Positions 35,668-43,514 of a stretch of DNA of 64,000 bases are shown here, piece after piece (the first letter of the stretch is position 1; the number at the start of each line of letters is the position of its first letter). A program made the position numbers and the translations under genes. Location: assembly GCF_965223525.1 (NCBI RefSeq), contig NZ_OZ245005.1:2170001-2234000 (forward strand). Reading direction: 5' to 3'. This DNA comes from Leptofilum sp965223525. Lineage in GTDB: Bacteria; Chloroflexota; Anaerolineae; Promineifilales; Promineifilaceae. The notes beneath the pieces were generated by a model that saw only the letters and a program-made list of their open reading frames with translations, made no database searches and was not told the DNA's origin.

Positions 35668-36150
35668 TTATTGGGTATTGTCCAGGAAACTGATTATATC
35701 TGCTGTGACCTGGTTCCCGTCCAGTGGACCATTCCAGCGCATGACTTCTTCGCCGGCAGCATTAAGTAAGACATAAGTGGATCGAGTACGGATGGCGTAC
35801 TCATCCATGTACAGCCGGGAGTCAGCAATATCAACGTCCAACAAGAAAAAGTCAATTTCCGCAGAAAAATCACGTTCTAGCCTATCCACGATAGGCGCAT
35901 TCGCGCGTCAGGTGGATCACCAACTGGCGTAGACATTCAGTAGCTGGGGTCTCCCGGTTTGGCCAATGAGGGTGAGGTCACTGGTGTCTATGCTTACTTC
36001 TTCGGGCGGGGCTGTTGGGGGGACGGTGATGGTAGCGGTTTCTGGCGATTCAGTCGGCACCACAGCTTCTGCTGCCTGGTTATCGCTGCATGCTATGAGG
36101 AAAACGGCCGTGCTGCACAAAAGCAATAATAAAGTCCAAAGTCGTTTCAT
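35668..36150 (-). CDS. Thioredoxin-fold lipoprotein, probable selenoprotein with UxxU active site
   Basis: 160 residues when two in-frame TGA codons (35917-35919, residue 78; 35908-35910, residue 81) are read as selenocysteine. ATG 36150 has GGAGCGA upstream. Residues 1-20 are a signal peptide with lipobox LIAC, then a Thr/Pro-rich linker to about residue 55. The thioredoxin domain runs LLNVYASW-[TGA]-S-T-[TGA]-RANAPIVDRLERDF. This is exactly the W-C-x-x-C-x-x-x-x-P active site with both cysteines replaced, and the downstream strands FFLLDVDIADSRL and STYVLLNAAGEEVMRWNG fit thioredoxin. No other stop interrupts. Hairpins suited to SECIS follow. It is expected to act as an extracytoplasmic redox protein. 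Confidence 0.82.
35880..35896 (-). promoter_or_regulatory. Candidate bacterial SECIS hairpin of the thioredoxin-like gene
   Basis: On the minus strand, 11 nt after the second TGA, GCCUAUC pairs perfectly with GAUAGGC around loop GUG. The loop starts 18 nt after the TGA with G first. A smaller stem (GCGC-GAAU-GCGC, 35896-35906) sits between, with its loop about 15 nt after the first TGA. The two stems share one base, so they may be alternatives serving the two codons. Confidence 0.6.
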
Positions 36151-36411
36151 CAATCGCTCCTTTTTGAGAGGTTTTGCCTGATTATAAGGTGCAATTGCGG
36201 CGATAGAAAGAAATTGTTTGAGAGCCTTAATCTTCTGTGTAAAAGCCAAAAAGAATTCTATAGTTTGCACAATACAAAACTTTTTACGATCCGATTAAAT
36301 GCTGCCAACAAACGGTAGAACAAACGATTGGGAGATATTCTCATTTCCAGAACCTGCTTGTTTCTTTGTAACTATTTTTTATATCGCACCCAGTGCAAAG
36401 GAGATGTTGAG

Positions 36412-36837
36412 ATGAAGCGTTTTTCTGTTTTTGCTGTATTGGTTTTGGCAGCAATCTTTTTCGTGTCTATGGCCAGTGCCGATAGCGGTGGCTCTGGCAA
36501 CTACTTTGTGGGATTGTGGGAGGGGGTAGATCCAAACGACGGCTCACGTCGCTCGGTTTCCATCAGCGACAATGACCGGGATGGTGTGTTTGATGTGTAC
36601 CAGTATGACACATTCTGGACGCTGTGCGGGGATGACAAAGGCGTAACGGCCGGGTCTGCAGCCGTTGGCGCAGGTGGGGTCTTACATTTTGAGGGGACGC
36701 TGACGTGCCTTTCAACGGGAACAACCGTGCCATTTGCAGTTGATTATGAAGCATTCCGGTTCTCTGACACGTTGGTGGAGGTTCCACTGGGGGTACCATT
36801 GGCACCAGCCACGCTGCATCGGACTAGCAGCCGATAA
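36412..36837 (+). CDS. Small secreted protein of unknown function
   Basis: 141 residues from ATG 36412, preceded by AAAGGAGATG. Signal peptide FSVFAVLVLAAIFFVSMASA, with a likely cleavage after ASA. The mature domain begins GGSGNYFVGLWEGVDPNDGS, followed by SISDNDRDGVFDVYQYDTFW, whose D-x-D-x-D-G-x-F-D stretch looks like a calcium-binding loop. Two cysteines (TLCGDD, LTCLST) could form a disulfide. The family is not recognised. It is followed by a strong terminator. Confidence 0.7.
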   Translation: MKRFSVFAVLVLAAIFFVSMASADSGGSGNYFVGLWEGVDPNDGSRRSVSISDNDRDGVFDVYQYDTFWTLCGDDKGVTAGSAAVGAGGVLHFEGTLTCLSTGTTVPFAVDYEAFRFSDTLVEVPLGVPLAPATLHRTSSR

Positions 36838-36867
36838 TACCCTCATAGTTTGCCAGTTTCGCGGGGG

Positions 36868-36912
36868 AAAACGGCCGTTCTCATTTTGGTGGGAACGGCC
36901 GTTTACTTTTTC
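36868..36912 (+). terminator. Terminator formed by two ACGGCCGT octamers
   Basis: AAACGGCCGTTCTCA (36868-36882) and TGGGAACGGCCGTTT (36890-36904) pair at 14 of 15 positions around a seven-base loop, and ACTTTTTCT follows. Each arm contains a full octamer. Confidence 0.85.
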
Positions 36913-37040
36913 TATCTAATGCAAATCACGCCAACTCAATAACTTTGCCGGGAAAATTTGAGCATCGCGAATGTTGAACGAAACGAAATTTCAAGCTTTT
37001 GGAATGCAGCTTGATAGCATACCACCCGTATAATTTTTGT

Positions 37041-37064
37041 ATACGGCCTGTATACAGGCCGTAT
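37041..37064. promoter_or_regulatory. Perfect 24-bp palindrome, possible operator
   Basis: ATACGGCCTGTA is followed directly by its exact complement. Half-site GTATAC also occurs just upstream (37038-37043), and a GTATAA/GTATAC pair spans 37027-37043. It sits about 15 bases before a GTG with a TAGGAG site, upstream of the truncated LUD gene. Size and symmetry suit a dimeric repressor of the TetR or GntR type. No regulator gene is adjacent. Confidence 0.5.
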
Positions 37065-37099
37065 GTAGGAGTTAACAGGTGAAGAGAAGTAATGGATGA

Positions 37100-37534
37100 A
37101 TTAGAGCGTTATCTTGTAAAACAGGCAAACGTATCGGTATTCCCGTGCCTGGTTTGGGGGAAGCGTTGGACAATGCCAACATCTCTTGCGTGGGGCAGGA
37201 TAGCGATGTACGCGTGGGATTGACTGGTGTAGACGCGGCGTTGGCGGCGACGGGGAGCGTGGTGGTGATGAACGGAAACGGCCGTTCACGCACTGCTTCT
37301 CTTCTTCCCCCAATCCACATCGCCATCGTTACCACCAACCAAATTTTACCCGATTTAGAAAGCTGGTGGGCTTCCCAAAGATCTGCAAGCTTGGAACAAA
37401 CCCGACAATACAGAAACATTGTAGTGATTACGGGGCCCAGCCGTACCGCCGACATTGCCATGCAGCTTGTCATGGGCATGCACGGTCCAAAGGTGCTGCA
37501 TTTGCTGCTTCTCTCAAATTTGGAAGGAAGTTAA
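37100..37534 (+). pseudogene. LutC/LUD-domain protein remnant (5' part missing)
   Basis: The readable C-terminal part shows VRVGLTGVDAALAATGSVVV, then SRTASLLPPIHIAIVTTNQI and GPSRTADIAMQLVMGMHGPK, the signature of the LUD domain of LutC (lactate oxidation) proteins. Normal members have about 80-100 more residues at the N-terminus; here the frame is closed by TGA at 37097 and no matching sequence lies upstream in any frame. A short frame from ATG 37092 (MDELERYLVKQA) would need a frameshift to join. It is most likely a decayed gene at the edge of the atypical region that follows. Confidence 0.65.
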
Positions 37535-37627
37535 CCAATGGACGGTAAATCTTTCAGGATGAGGTTTATGCACCTTGCCGAGATTGAGTGTAGATGCTTT
37601 TTTGCTCATTTTCTATCTACTACAATA

Positions 37628-37936
37628 TTATTGCAGGTGTGTCACTCGCCACAGTTCAGTGCCTAAGTGTTCGTCAACCAACTCTTTGAATTTTTCGAGA
37701 TAAGGCCCCATTTCCTCGGCCATTTCCTCCCATTCTTCCCAACCTTTTTGGAGATCGTCTAAGGATTCAAACTCCAACTCAAAGCAAAATGCGCGATATG
37801 GTTGCCCAACATAGGTAAAATAATGTCGCATTTTGGCTCGTGGAAATTTAAATTCCTTTGACCATTTTCCCAGCAATTCTTGTAATTCAAGATAACGCCC
37901 TTTTTTACATAGCACGGTTTGACGTTCTACAAACAT
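37628..37936 (-). CDS. Small NIPSNAP/dimeric alpha-beta-barrel-like protein
   Basis: 102 residues from ATG 37936 with AAGGAG upstream. The layout is strand (MFVERQTVLCKKG), helix (YLELQELLGKWSKEF), strand (RHYFTYVGQPYRAFCFELEF), helix (LDDLQKGWEEWEEMAEEMGP). This is that of small ferredoxin-like proteins of the NIPSNAP or EthD type, which often act as monooxygenase or degradation accessory proteins. It is the last gene of the minus-strand SnoaL/ABC cluster (87 bases after the preceding stop), suggesting a part in the same pathway. Exact family membership is unsure. Confidence 0.6.
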   Translation of the reverse strand: MFVERQTVLCKKGRYLELQELLGKWSKEFKFPRAKMRHYFTYVGQPYRAFCFELEFESLDDLQKGWEEWEEMAEEMGPYLEKFKELVDEHLGTELWRVTHLQ

Positions 37937-38023
37937 GCTATTCTCCTTATTGTTGACCAGCAGAAAGAGGTGTGACTTGCCCATTCACCGGGAGCATTGC
38001 AGGCTCTTGCCAGCAATCGGGTA

Positions 38024-38524
38024 TCAGTCCGTCTCCATCTCCACGCTGTCAAAGAACTCAGGTGGCTTGGAGCCGATGAATGCGAGTACCTTGTTAATGT
38101 CATAGCCCACTTGCTCCAGAAAGCCCAGGATGTCGAAAAGCACCCAGTTCAAATGCAGCTTATCCCCTTTGACTTGCCAGAAATCCATATAGCGCAACTT
38201 GATTGTTTTTCCGCTGGCGGGAATACCGAGCCAGTCCCCGGTGTGGGTGGCATACTCAAAGCCGTAGGCCGCTACATAGTCCCCTTCAGCGATTCGGATA
38301 TCGTCGATGCATTCTTTGGAGCTAAAAGCCTTCTTGAAAGGTACGCGCAGTACTTTCTCGAACTCCTCGATGCCCCGCAAGGTGCCTATTCCCGCTGGCC
38401 CATCCCAGACCATGTCCTCGGTCCAAAACTCATCCATAATCCCGAACACGCCCGTGTTGAGGCCATCGTACATACGTGCGACCAGGTCTTTGTTTTTTTC
38501 TTCTTTATTTTTTTCTGCAGACAT
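38024..38524 (-). CDS. SnoaL-like (NTF2-fold) protein, single domain, copy A1
   Basis: 166 residues from ATG 38524 (GGAGATG upstream). SnoaL-type elements: NKDLVARMYDGLNTG, WDGPAGIGTLRGIEEFEKVL, GDYVAAYGFEYATHTGDWLG, IPASGKTIKLRYMDFWQVKG and ILGFLEQVGYDINKVL. The fold is an alpha+beta cone with a central pocket; SnoaL itself closes rings in polyketide biosynthesis by aldol chemistry, and relatives include epoxide hydrolases, isomerases and esterases. Copy A2 (43515) is about 75% identical by eye, and the sequence just after the stop is also duplicated, so the two arose recently. Confidence 0.82.
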   Translation of the reverse strand: MSAEKNKEEKNKDLVARMYDGLNTGVFGIMDEFWTEDMVWDGPAGIGTLRGIEEFEKVLRVPFKKAFSSKECIDDIRIAEGDYVAAYGFEYATHTGDWLGIPASGKTIKLRYMDFWQVKGDKLHLNWVLFDILGFLEQVGYDINKVLAFIGSKPPEFFDSVEMETD

Positions 38525-38734
38525 GAATCTCATCTCCTTCGGTATCAGATTGATAGATAGTCCCTCTTTGAAAAGGCAGCGAAGCCCTTTTCGTCTGAAA
38601 ATCTTGCACAATATGCGAGAAGATCGCATCCGCGAAGGACGTCTAGGAACACGAAGAGGAAACCTTGGTGTGTTCTGGTCCTTCAAGAAACCAAAAATTC
38701 AGCTTGGTTCCGGCTTACCCAGATTATGGTCAAG

Positions 38735-39928
38735 CTAATCACGAAAGATTTGCTGCATGATGGCGAATTCGTTGAAAAGCATCCACTCTTCAACGATTAT
38801 GCCATCCTTGATGTGGTGCTGGGTGATGCCCCACATATTGATACGCCGGCCGGTGGGTGGTCCGTAAATGCCCATGCCACGGTGCGTCCCGACGATGCTC
38901 CAACGAACCGAGGTCAGGTAGCCATCCTGAGCGTTGCCCATCCAATATATGTCGTCGATTTGATGCACTAAATCTGGGAACATCGCCATTATAGATAAGA
39001 TGAACGATTTATACTCGCCCCGGCCATAGTACACACGACCAGTCGATCCCCGGAAGCGCAAAGTTGGTGCATAGGCGGCATCCACGTTACTCAACATGCG
39101 CCAGTTCCAGATGTAGTGGTAAGCGCGTCGAACAAAGTCTTCCACGTCAAAACCGTCCGACGCTTTAGGAGGCATATGCGGCGGCTTGCCCTGCCCTGGC
39201 AGGCGCTCCGGCTCGCCAAAGCGCATATCGTTCAGTCCATCCAGTTCGGTTTGGTTCCCAAACTCACGGGCTTTCTCACGCAGGTCGAAGCCGAGCTGGT
39301 GGATCAAGCTGGCGGTATCGTAGAGTACCCACTCTTCGAAGATTTCGTTCTCCAGGGCGATGCAGTTGGCGATGCACCACAACGTCACCTTTCTACCGGT
39401 CGGTGAGCCATACCGACTGTAGCCAGTGTTGTGCCCAATAAGAACTGCACGGTGTGAGGTATGAAAGCCTACTTCGTCGTCGCCCGCCCAGATGATTTCA
39501 TCAGCATACCCGCGCACATTGGGAAAGGCGTTGATTGTGTGGATGGTGTCCGCGACGATCTTGTCCCGGCCGTATTGCAGGCCGGAATCATCGTAAACGT
39601 GAGAGTTGTGTTTGTAGGTATCGTAGATATAGCCAATGTCCTTTTCTTCCCAGATGCGGTGCGTAATGCGGACGATGTAGTCAATGATGTCAACGTAGGT
39701 GTCGTCAAAGCCCCGCATGCGCTGCATGCCCTCCGTAGCGGGGTTCAGCAACTGGCGATCAGTGCCTCCTTTTGTCGCCAAAGAGATAGCGAAGTCGTTT
39801 GGCATCAGCCGTGGCTCGCCCTTCGGTTTCAGAGTGTGCGAGTTGGCCTGCGCTTTAGAGGTACGTGTGGCAGACCCCTCATTTTTGGCTTGTTTCTGTT
39901 GGGTCTGATCCTTCTTTTTAGCTGTCAT
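38735..39928 (-). CDS. Double-domain SnoaL-like protein, group B
   Basis: 397 residues from ATG 39928, behind AAAGGAGGAAA. A Lys/Gln-rich disordered start (about 1-60) is followed by two NTF2-like domains. The first has DIIDYIVRITHRIWEEKDIG, AFPNVRGYADEIIWAGDDE and GSPTGRKVTLWCIANCIALE; the second has VRRAYHYIWNWRMLSNVDAA, MFPDLVHQIDDIYWMGNAQD and GPPTGRRINMWGITQHHIKD. The F-P-D/N-(L/V), G-D/N-D and P-T-G-R/K motifs are SnoaL-like in both halves. Group B partners are at 46361 and 47360. It follows the permease gene 40033 by 104 bases and looks cotranscribed. Confidence 0.8.
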   Translation of the reverse strand: MTAKKKDQTQQKQAKNEGSATRTSKAQANSHTLKPKGEPRLMPNDFAISLATKGGTDRQLLNPATEGMQRMRGFDDTYVDIIDYIVRITHRIWEEKDIGYIYDTYKHNSHVYDDSGLQYGRDKIVADTIHTINAFPNVRGYADEIIWAGDDEVGFHTSHRAVLIGHNTGYSRYGSPTGRKVTLWCIANCIALENEIFEEWVLYDTASLIHQLGFDLREKAREFGNQTELDGLNDMRFGEPERLPGQGKPPHMPPKASDGFDVEDFVRRAYHYIWNWRMLSNVDAAYAPTLRFRGSTGRVYYGRGEYKSFILSIMAMFPDLVHQIDDIYWMGNAQDGYLTSVRWSIVGTHRGMGIYGPPTGRRINMWGITQHHIKDGIIVEEWMLFNEFAIMQQIFRD

Positions 39929-40032
39929 TTTAATTTCCTCCTTTTTCGAAAAAGGTGGCGAAGCCCTTTTTGTCAATGGGGCGCGGATTGGTCGCTCATG
40001 AACAGCATCCCTTGCAACCCCAGACGTCTGGC

Positions 40033-41040
40033 TCAGCCCTTCACTGCCCCGGCCGACAAGCCCTTCACCAGTTGCTTCTGGAAGAAGATAATCACCAATA
40101 CGATCGGGATAGTGCTGGACACGGCCGCTGCAGCCTGCATCGCTATCTGACCCGTGACCTTCGCACCGCCGACAAACTGGACCATCGCCAACGGGAGTGT
40201 CCACTTTGACTGGGTGAGTATTCTCACCAACAAGAACTCGTGGTAGGCTAGCAACAGCGTGAACAGTGCCACCGCGACAATGCCCGGCCACATGATCGGG
40301 ATGATCACTTTCAGGAACGCCTCGAGCCGGGAGGCGCCGTCGATCATGGCTGACTCCTCAATTTCGCGAGGTATATCCATGAAGAAGCTTCGCAACAACC
40401 AGATTGTGAACGGTTGGTTTACTGCCACCAGGGCAATAATCACCAGGAAGTAGGTGTCGTGAAGGCCACTTATCCTGCCCATCCAAAAGTAGGGAAGTAA
40501 GAATGCCAACCTGGGCAGGGCTCGAAAAGCGAGTGCCACGAGCAGTATGACCACGCCAGCTATCCCAGAGTAGCGCGCCAGCGCATAACCAGCAAGACAA
40601 CCGATGCTGACCGAGATGGCGACCGCCCCCACGGCCACAATCAGCGAATTCACAAAGTAGTCATAGAACTCTGCCGTATCCACGATCTTGGGAATGCCCC
40701 AAATGATCGCGATCACAGCACCCAGGATACCGACGTAGATGAGCTTTCTCGGGATGGGCAGTCGTTCCGCAAAGACACCAAGGAGTACCAGGACGACGAT
40801 TACGCCCATCAGACCGGTAGCGAGTACTGCGAGGTTGTCGGGGGTCGAGTCCAACCACAGGCGACCATAGCTCTCGAGGGTAGGTTCGAAAACAAACAGG
40901 GGAATGGGCGCGGCCGCCTGCCGCTGCGTCTTGAACGACTGGAGTGTTGTCCAGAGAAAGGGGACGAGGCTGTACAGCAGGAACAGTATTAGAAATACGT
41001 AGATGGCGAACCGGCCAATAGGATTCTTGATGGGCTGCAT
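40033..41040 (-). CDS. ABC transporter permease (MalG-like), cluster 1
   Basis: 335 residues, six or more helices with an additional pair (LMGVIVVLVLLGVFAERLPI, YVGILGAVIAIIWGIPKI) inserted in the N-terminal part, which normal MalG-type permeases lack. The cytoplasmic EAA loop that contacts the ATPase is EESAMIDGASRLEAFLKVII. It is one half of the membrane channel together with the gene at 41042, one base upstream. Sequence and the unusual insertion are shared with the permease at 51167, so the two clusters have a common origin. No ATPase gene is nearby; a shared MsmX-type ATPase encoded elsewhere is likely. Confidence 0.92.
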   Translation of the reverse strand: MQPIKNPIGRFAIYVFLILFLLYSLVPFLWTTLQSFKTQRQAAAPIPLFVFEPTLESYGRLWLDSTPDNLAVLATGLMGVIVVLVLLGVFAERLPIPRKLIYVGILGAVIAIIWGIPKIVDTAEFYDYFVNSLIVAVGAVAISVSIGCLAGYALARYSGIAGVVILLVALAFRALPRLAFLLPYFWMGRISGLHDTYFLVIIALVAVNQPFTIWLLRSFFMDIPREIEESAMIDGASRLEAFLKVIIPIMWPGIVAVALFTLLLAYHEFLLVRILTQSKWTLPLAMVQFVGGAKVTGQIAMQAAAAVSSTIPIVLVIIFFQKQLVKGLSAGAVKG

Positions 41041-41041
41041 G

Positions 41042-41905
41042 TCAGCGCTCCTCGATCTGCTCGCGGTAGGTCATAATGAGAAAAGGGATGACCACCACGA
41101 AGATCCCGATCACCGTTAGGATGGCCATCGCGCTTCCCTTTCCCAAGCGCCCCACGGTCATCGCCACTTTGAAGTTATAGGTCAAGACGGAGTCAGCTTT
41201 GAAAATCGGATTCAGCTCAGTCAGGATGAAAACGCTGTCGAAGAGGCGGTAGAAATCCATGAGCGCGACTAGGGCCTCCAGCACGATCAATGACCTCAAG
41301 TGGGGAATAACAACGTAGCGGATCTGCTGTAACCTGTTGGCGCCATCGATTCCCGAAGCGTCAACCAACTCCTTGGGCAGCGTCTGCAGGCCGGCAAAAA
41401 AGATGAGCAGAGCAAACGGCGTGCTCACCCAGATCGTGTGCATTATGATAAGCGCCTTCACAGAGGGCTCTGTGAAGATAAAGCGCTGTCCAACGATCTC
41501 GCTGAAGAACCACGCAAACAAGCCGGCCGGCTCAAACAGTTGCCTGAACATGAGTGTCCCAACGACGGGGACCACGATCATGGGCATCAGCATCCCGGGC
41601 AGGAAGACGTCCCGCATCCGACCCTTTATCTGGTCGAGCAGCAACGCTACGACCAAACCGATTGTGATATGCACCGGGACACAGATCGCGGCGATCAGCA
41701 GCGTGAACTCGAGCGCCTGCCAGAACCGCACATCGGAAAGAACTTCCAGGTAGTTTGCGAGACCGACGAAATTTGGCGTGTCGAAGGTGCGAAAAGTGAT
41801 GAAGTTAAGACCCAGCCAGACCGCCATCACCAGAGGCAAGGTCATAAGCGCAACCATCACGATGTTGCTCGGAGCAGTATACCTGAAGAACGTTCCTCGT
41901 TTCAT
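41042..41905 (-). CDS. ABC transporter permease (MalF/UgpA-like), cluster 1
   Basis: 287 residues from ATG 41905; the frame runs to 41998 without family sequence. Six helices. The EAA loop reads KELVDASGIDGANRLQQIRY and ends VIPHLRS. N-terminal phrases RYTAPSNIVMVALMTLPLVM and VGLANYLEVLSDVRFWQALE are typical of carbohydrate-type (CUT1) permeases. It is close to the permease at 50302 (same length, same MTYREQIEER ending). It forms the channel with the MalG-like partner one base downstream. Confidence 0.93.
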   Translation of the reverse strand: MKRGTFFRYTAPSNIVMVALMTLPLVMAVWLGLNFITFRTFDTPNFVGLANYLEVLSDVRFWQALEFTLLIAAICVPVHITIGLVVALLLDQIKGRMRDVFLPGMLMPMIVVPVVGTLMFRQLFEPAGLFAWFFSEIVGQRFIFTEPSVKALIIMHTIWVSTPFALLIFFAGLQTLPKELVDASGIDGANRLQQIRYVVIPHLRSLIVLEALVALMDFYRLFDSVFILTELNPIFKADSVLTYNFKVAMTVGRLGKGSAMAILTVIGIFVVVIPFLIMTYREQIEER

Positions 41906-42006
41906 AGCCCTTTCCCTTTCTTCGCGTCTTAGGTTTTGGCTCAGTTCGGAAGGAGGAGGTTGCGCCCGATAGACCAATCCGGGCGCAACCTTCATCATTG
42001 TGTTGA

Positions 42007-43374
42007 CTAGGGAAGGAAGCCCTGAGCGGTTGCTTCGGTGATATACTCCTCGGCCGCTGCATCCAATGCCTCTTGCGGCGTCATTTCGCCAGTGCCTATG
42101 AATGGCAGCCAGTTCCAGAGGGCGGACTGAGCCAGGGCCACCGCCGGGTTGGGGTCATAGATGCCCACGCCATTGGCGATGGTCTCGTTGGCGGCCGCCG
42201 CATTGGGTACGCCTTGAGGGACTGACAATCGGGTCATGGATTGAATCTCCGCGCCCTCCTCTTGGCTCTGCCTATCCGTCGCCTCCATTATTACTCGGAA
42301 GACGAGATCTGGGTCAACCTCGCTCGTCACTGGAATGGTCCAGTAGTCGTGCCAGGCACTGCCTCCCAGCAGTCCCCCAGGGTTGGGAGCGGCCGCTGGT
42401 GCGGACTCAACTAGGCCGACTACATCCGACGTCTCAGGATCGTCAAAGATAGTACTTTGACTCCCCCAAGTGTGTATGAACGCGAGCGTACCAGTCGCCA
42501 GACCGTTCGCACTATCCTCGATACTATAGGTGAGGCCCTCGGGCCCCATGCAGGCGTCGATAACCTCTTTTATCTGGGTAGCGGCAGTGACACCCTCTGG
42601 GCCATTGAATGCCGGCGTGTTATCGTCGTTGAGGTAGTCTCCCCCGTAGGACCGGAGGAAGGAGAAGAACCTGAACTCCCACGCCCAGCCAGCATGCACT
42701 TGCATGGTGAATGGAAGAGTGATGCTGGGCTCATCCTTCAGGACCTCACACGCCGCGATCACCTCATCGTACGTAGTTGGCGGTTCTAGGTCATATTTCT
42801 CGAACAGGTCCGACCGGTAATAGAGGTGCAGCGTGTTGGACATAAACGGGATGCCGTAAACCTGGCCGTCAATGGTGGCGCCCTCCCAAGCCTTGGGCGA
42901 GTGGTCGTCCAGGTCGTACTCCTCACCGTACTTATCGATCAAATCGTTGAGTGGCAAGAGCCAGCCCGCCGAGCCCCACTCGACGAGCTCGGTATTGGAC
43001 GCATGCACTATCTGGTACGGCGATTCGCCGCCCCCTGATAGCGCCAGGCGAACCTGTTCCGTTACGCTAACGAAGTCCAGGATCTGCGAGTTGACCTCAA
43101 GATTCTCCACGTCTTCACACTTCGCAAACTCGTCGGCATAGAAATGCGTAACGAGACCTGCCCAGGCAATGGTGTTGATGGTGGACGGAGACTCGGGTGC
43201 CTCGAGGTTACAAGCCGTGGGGTCGACGGAGACCTCAGTCGTAGCCTCGACTTCGACAGTCTCATCAACCGTCTCGGGTTCTGATGTGGGGCTACAGGCG
43301 GAGAGTACGATGGATAACACCAGCATGGTAGCGATTAACAATTTCCACAGATAGTTCTTGTTTGAGATAAACAT
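42007..43374 (-). CDS. ABC extracellular solute-binding lipoprotein, cluster 1
   Basis: 455 residues from ATG 43374, with AAGGAGG upstream. Signal peptide (LLIATMLVLSIVL) and lipobox LSAC, followed by a Thr/Glu/Val-rich linker. The binding domain is of the CUT1 type: WLLPLNDLIDKYGEEYDLDD, DGQVYGIPFMSNTLHLYYRS, EPPTTYDEVIAACEVLKDEP, AFNGPEGVTAATQIKEVIDA and a Trp-rich pocket (GWAWEFRFF, WGSQSTIF). Its nearest relative is the binding protein at 48775. CUT1 proteins mostly bind sugars or glycosides, but genomic partners here (SnoaL-like enzymes) leave other polyols or aglycone conjugates open. Confidence 0.93.
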   Translation of the reverse strand: MFISNKNYLWKLLIATMLVLSIVLSACSPTSEPETVDETVEVEATTEVSVDPTACNLEAPESPSTINTIAWAGLVTHFYADEFAKCEDVENLEVNSQILDFVSVTEQVRLALSGGGESPYQIVHASNTELVEWGSAGWLLPLNDLIDKYGEEYDLDDHSPKAWEGATIDGQVYGIPFMSNTLHLYYRSDLFEKYDLEPPTTYDEVIAACEVLKDEPSITLPFTMQVHAGWAWEFRFFSFLRSYGGDYLNDDNTPAFNGPEGVTAATQIKEVIDACMGPEGLTYSIEDSANGLATGTLAFIHTWGSQSTIFDDPETSDVVGLVESAPAAAPNPGGLLGGSAWHDYWTIPVTSEVDPDLVFRVIMEATDRQSQEEGAEIQSMTRLSVPQGVPNAAAANETIANGVGIYDPNPAVALAQSALWNWLPFIGTGEMTPQEALDAAAEEYITEATAQGFLP

Positions 43375-43514
43375 CTCTTCCTTACCTCCTTTGTGCTTCT
43401 TGAGAAACAGACTACGGCCGTTCCTTTCAGGTATCGGTTGCAACCGTTGTTTTTGCTTTTCACCTCCTTCCCCCTTCACCGGGAGCATCGCAGGCTCTCG
43501 CCAGCCATCGGATA

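Noticed and set aside
35887..36270. Separate short proteins at 35668-35889 and 35917-36270
   Set aside because: They join in frame across two TGA codons at the two thioredoxin cysteines; the upstream half alone ends in the middle of the active site.
37079..37099. TGA before the LUD remnant as a third selenocysteine codon
   Set aside because: Although a GTG with a ribosome site precedes it (V-K-R-S-N-G-TGA), no redox motif or conserved cysteine is expected there, and most of the N-terminal domain is missing.
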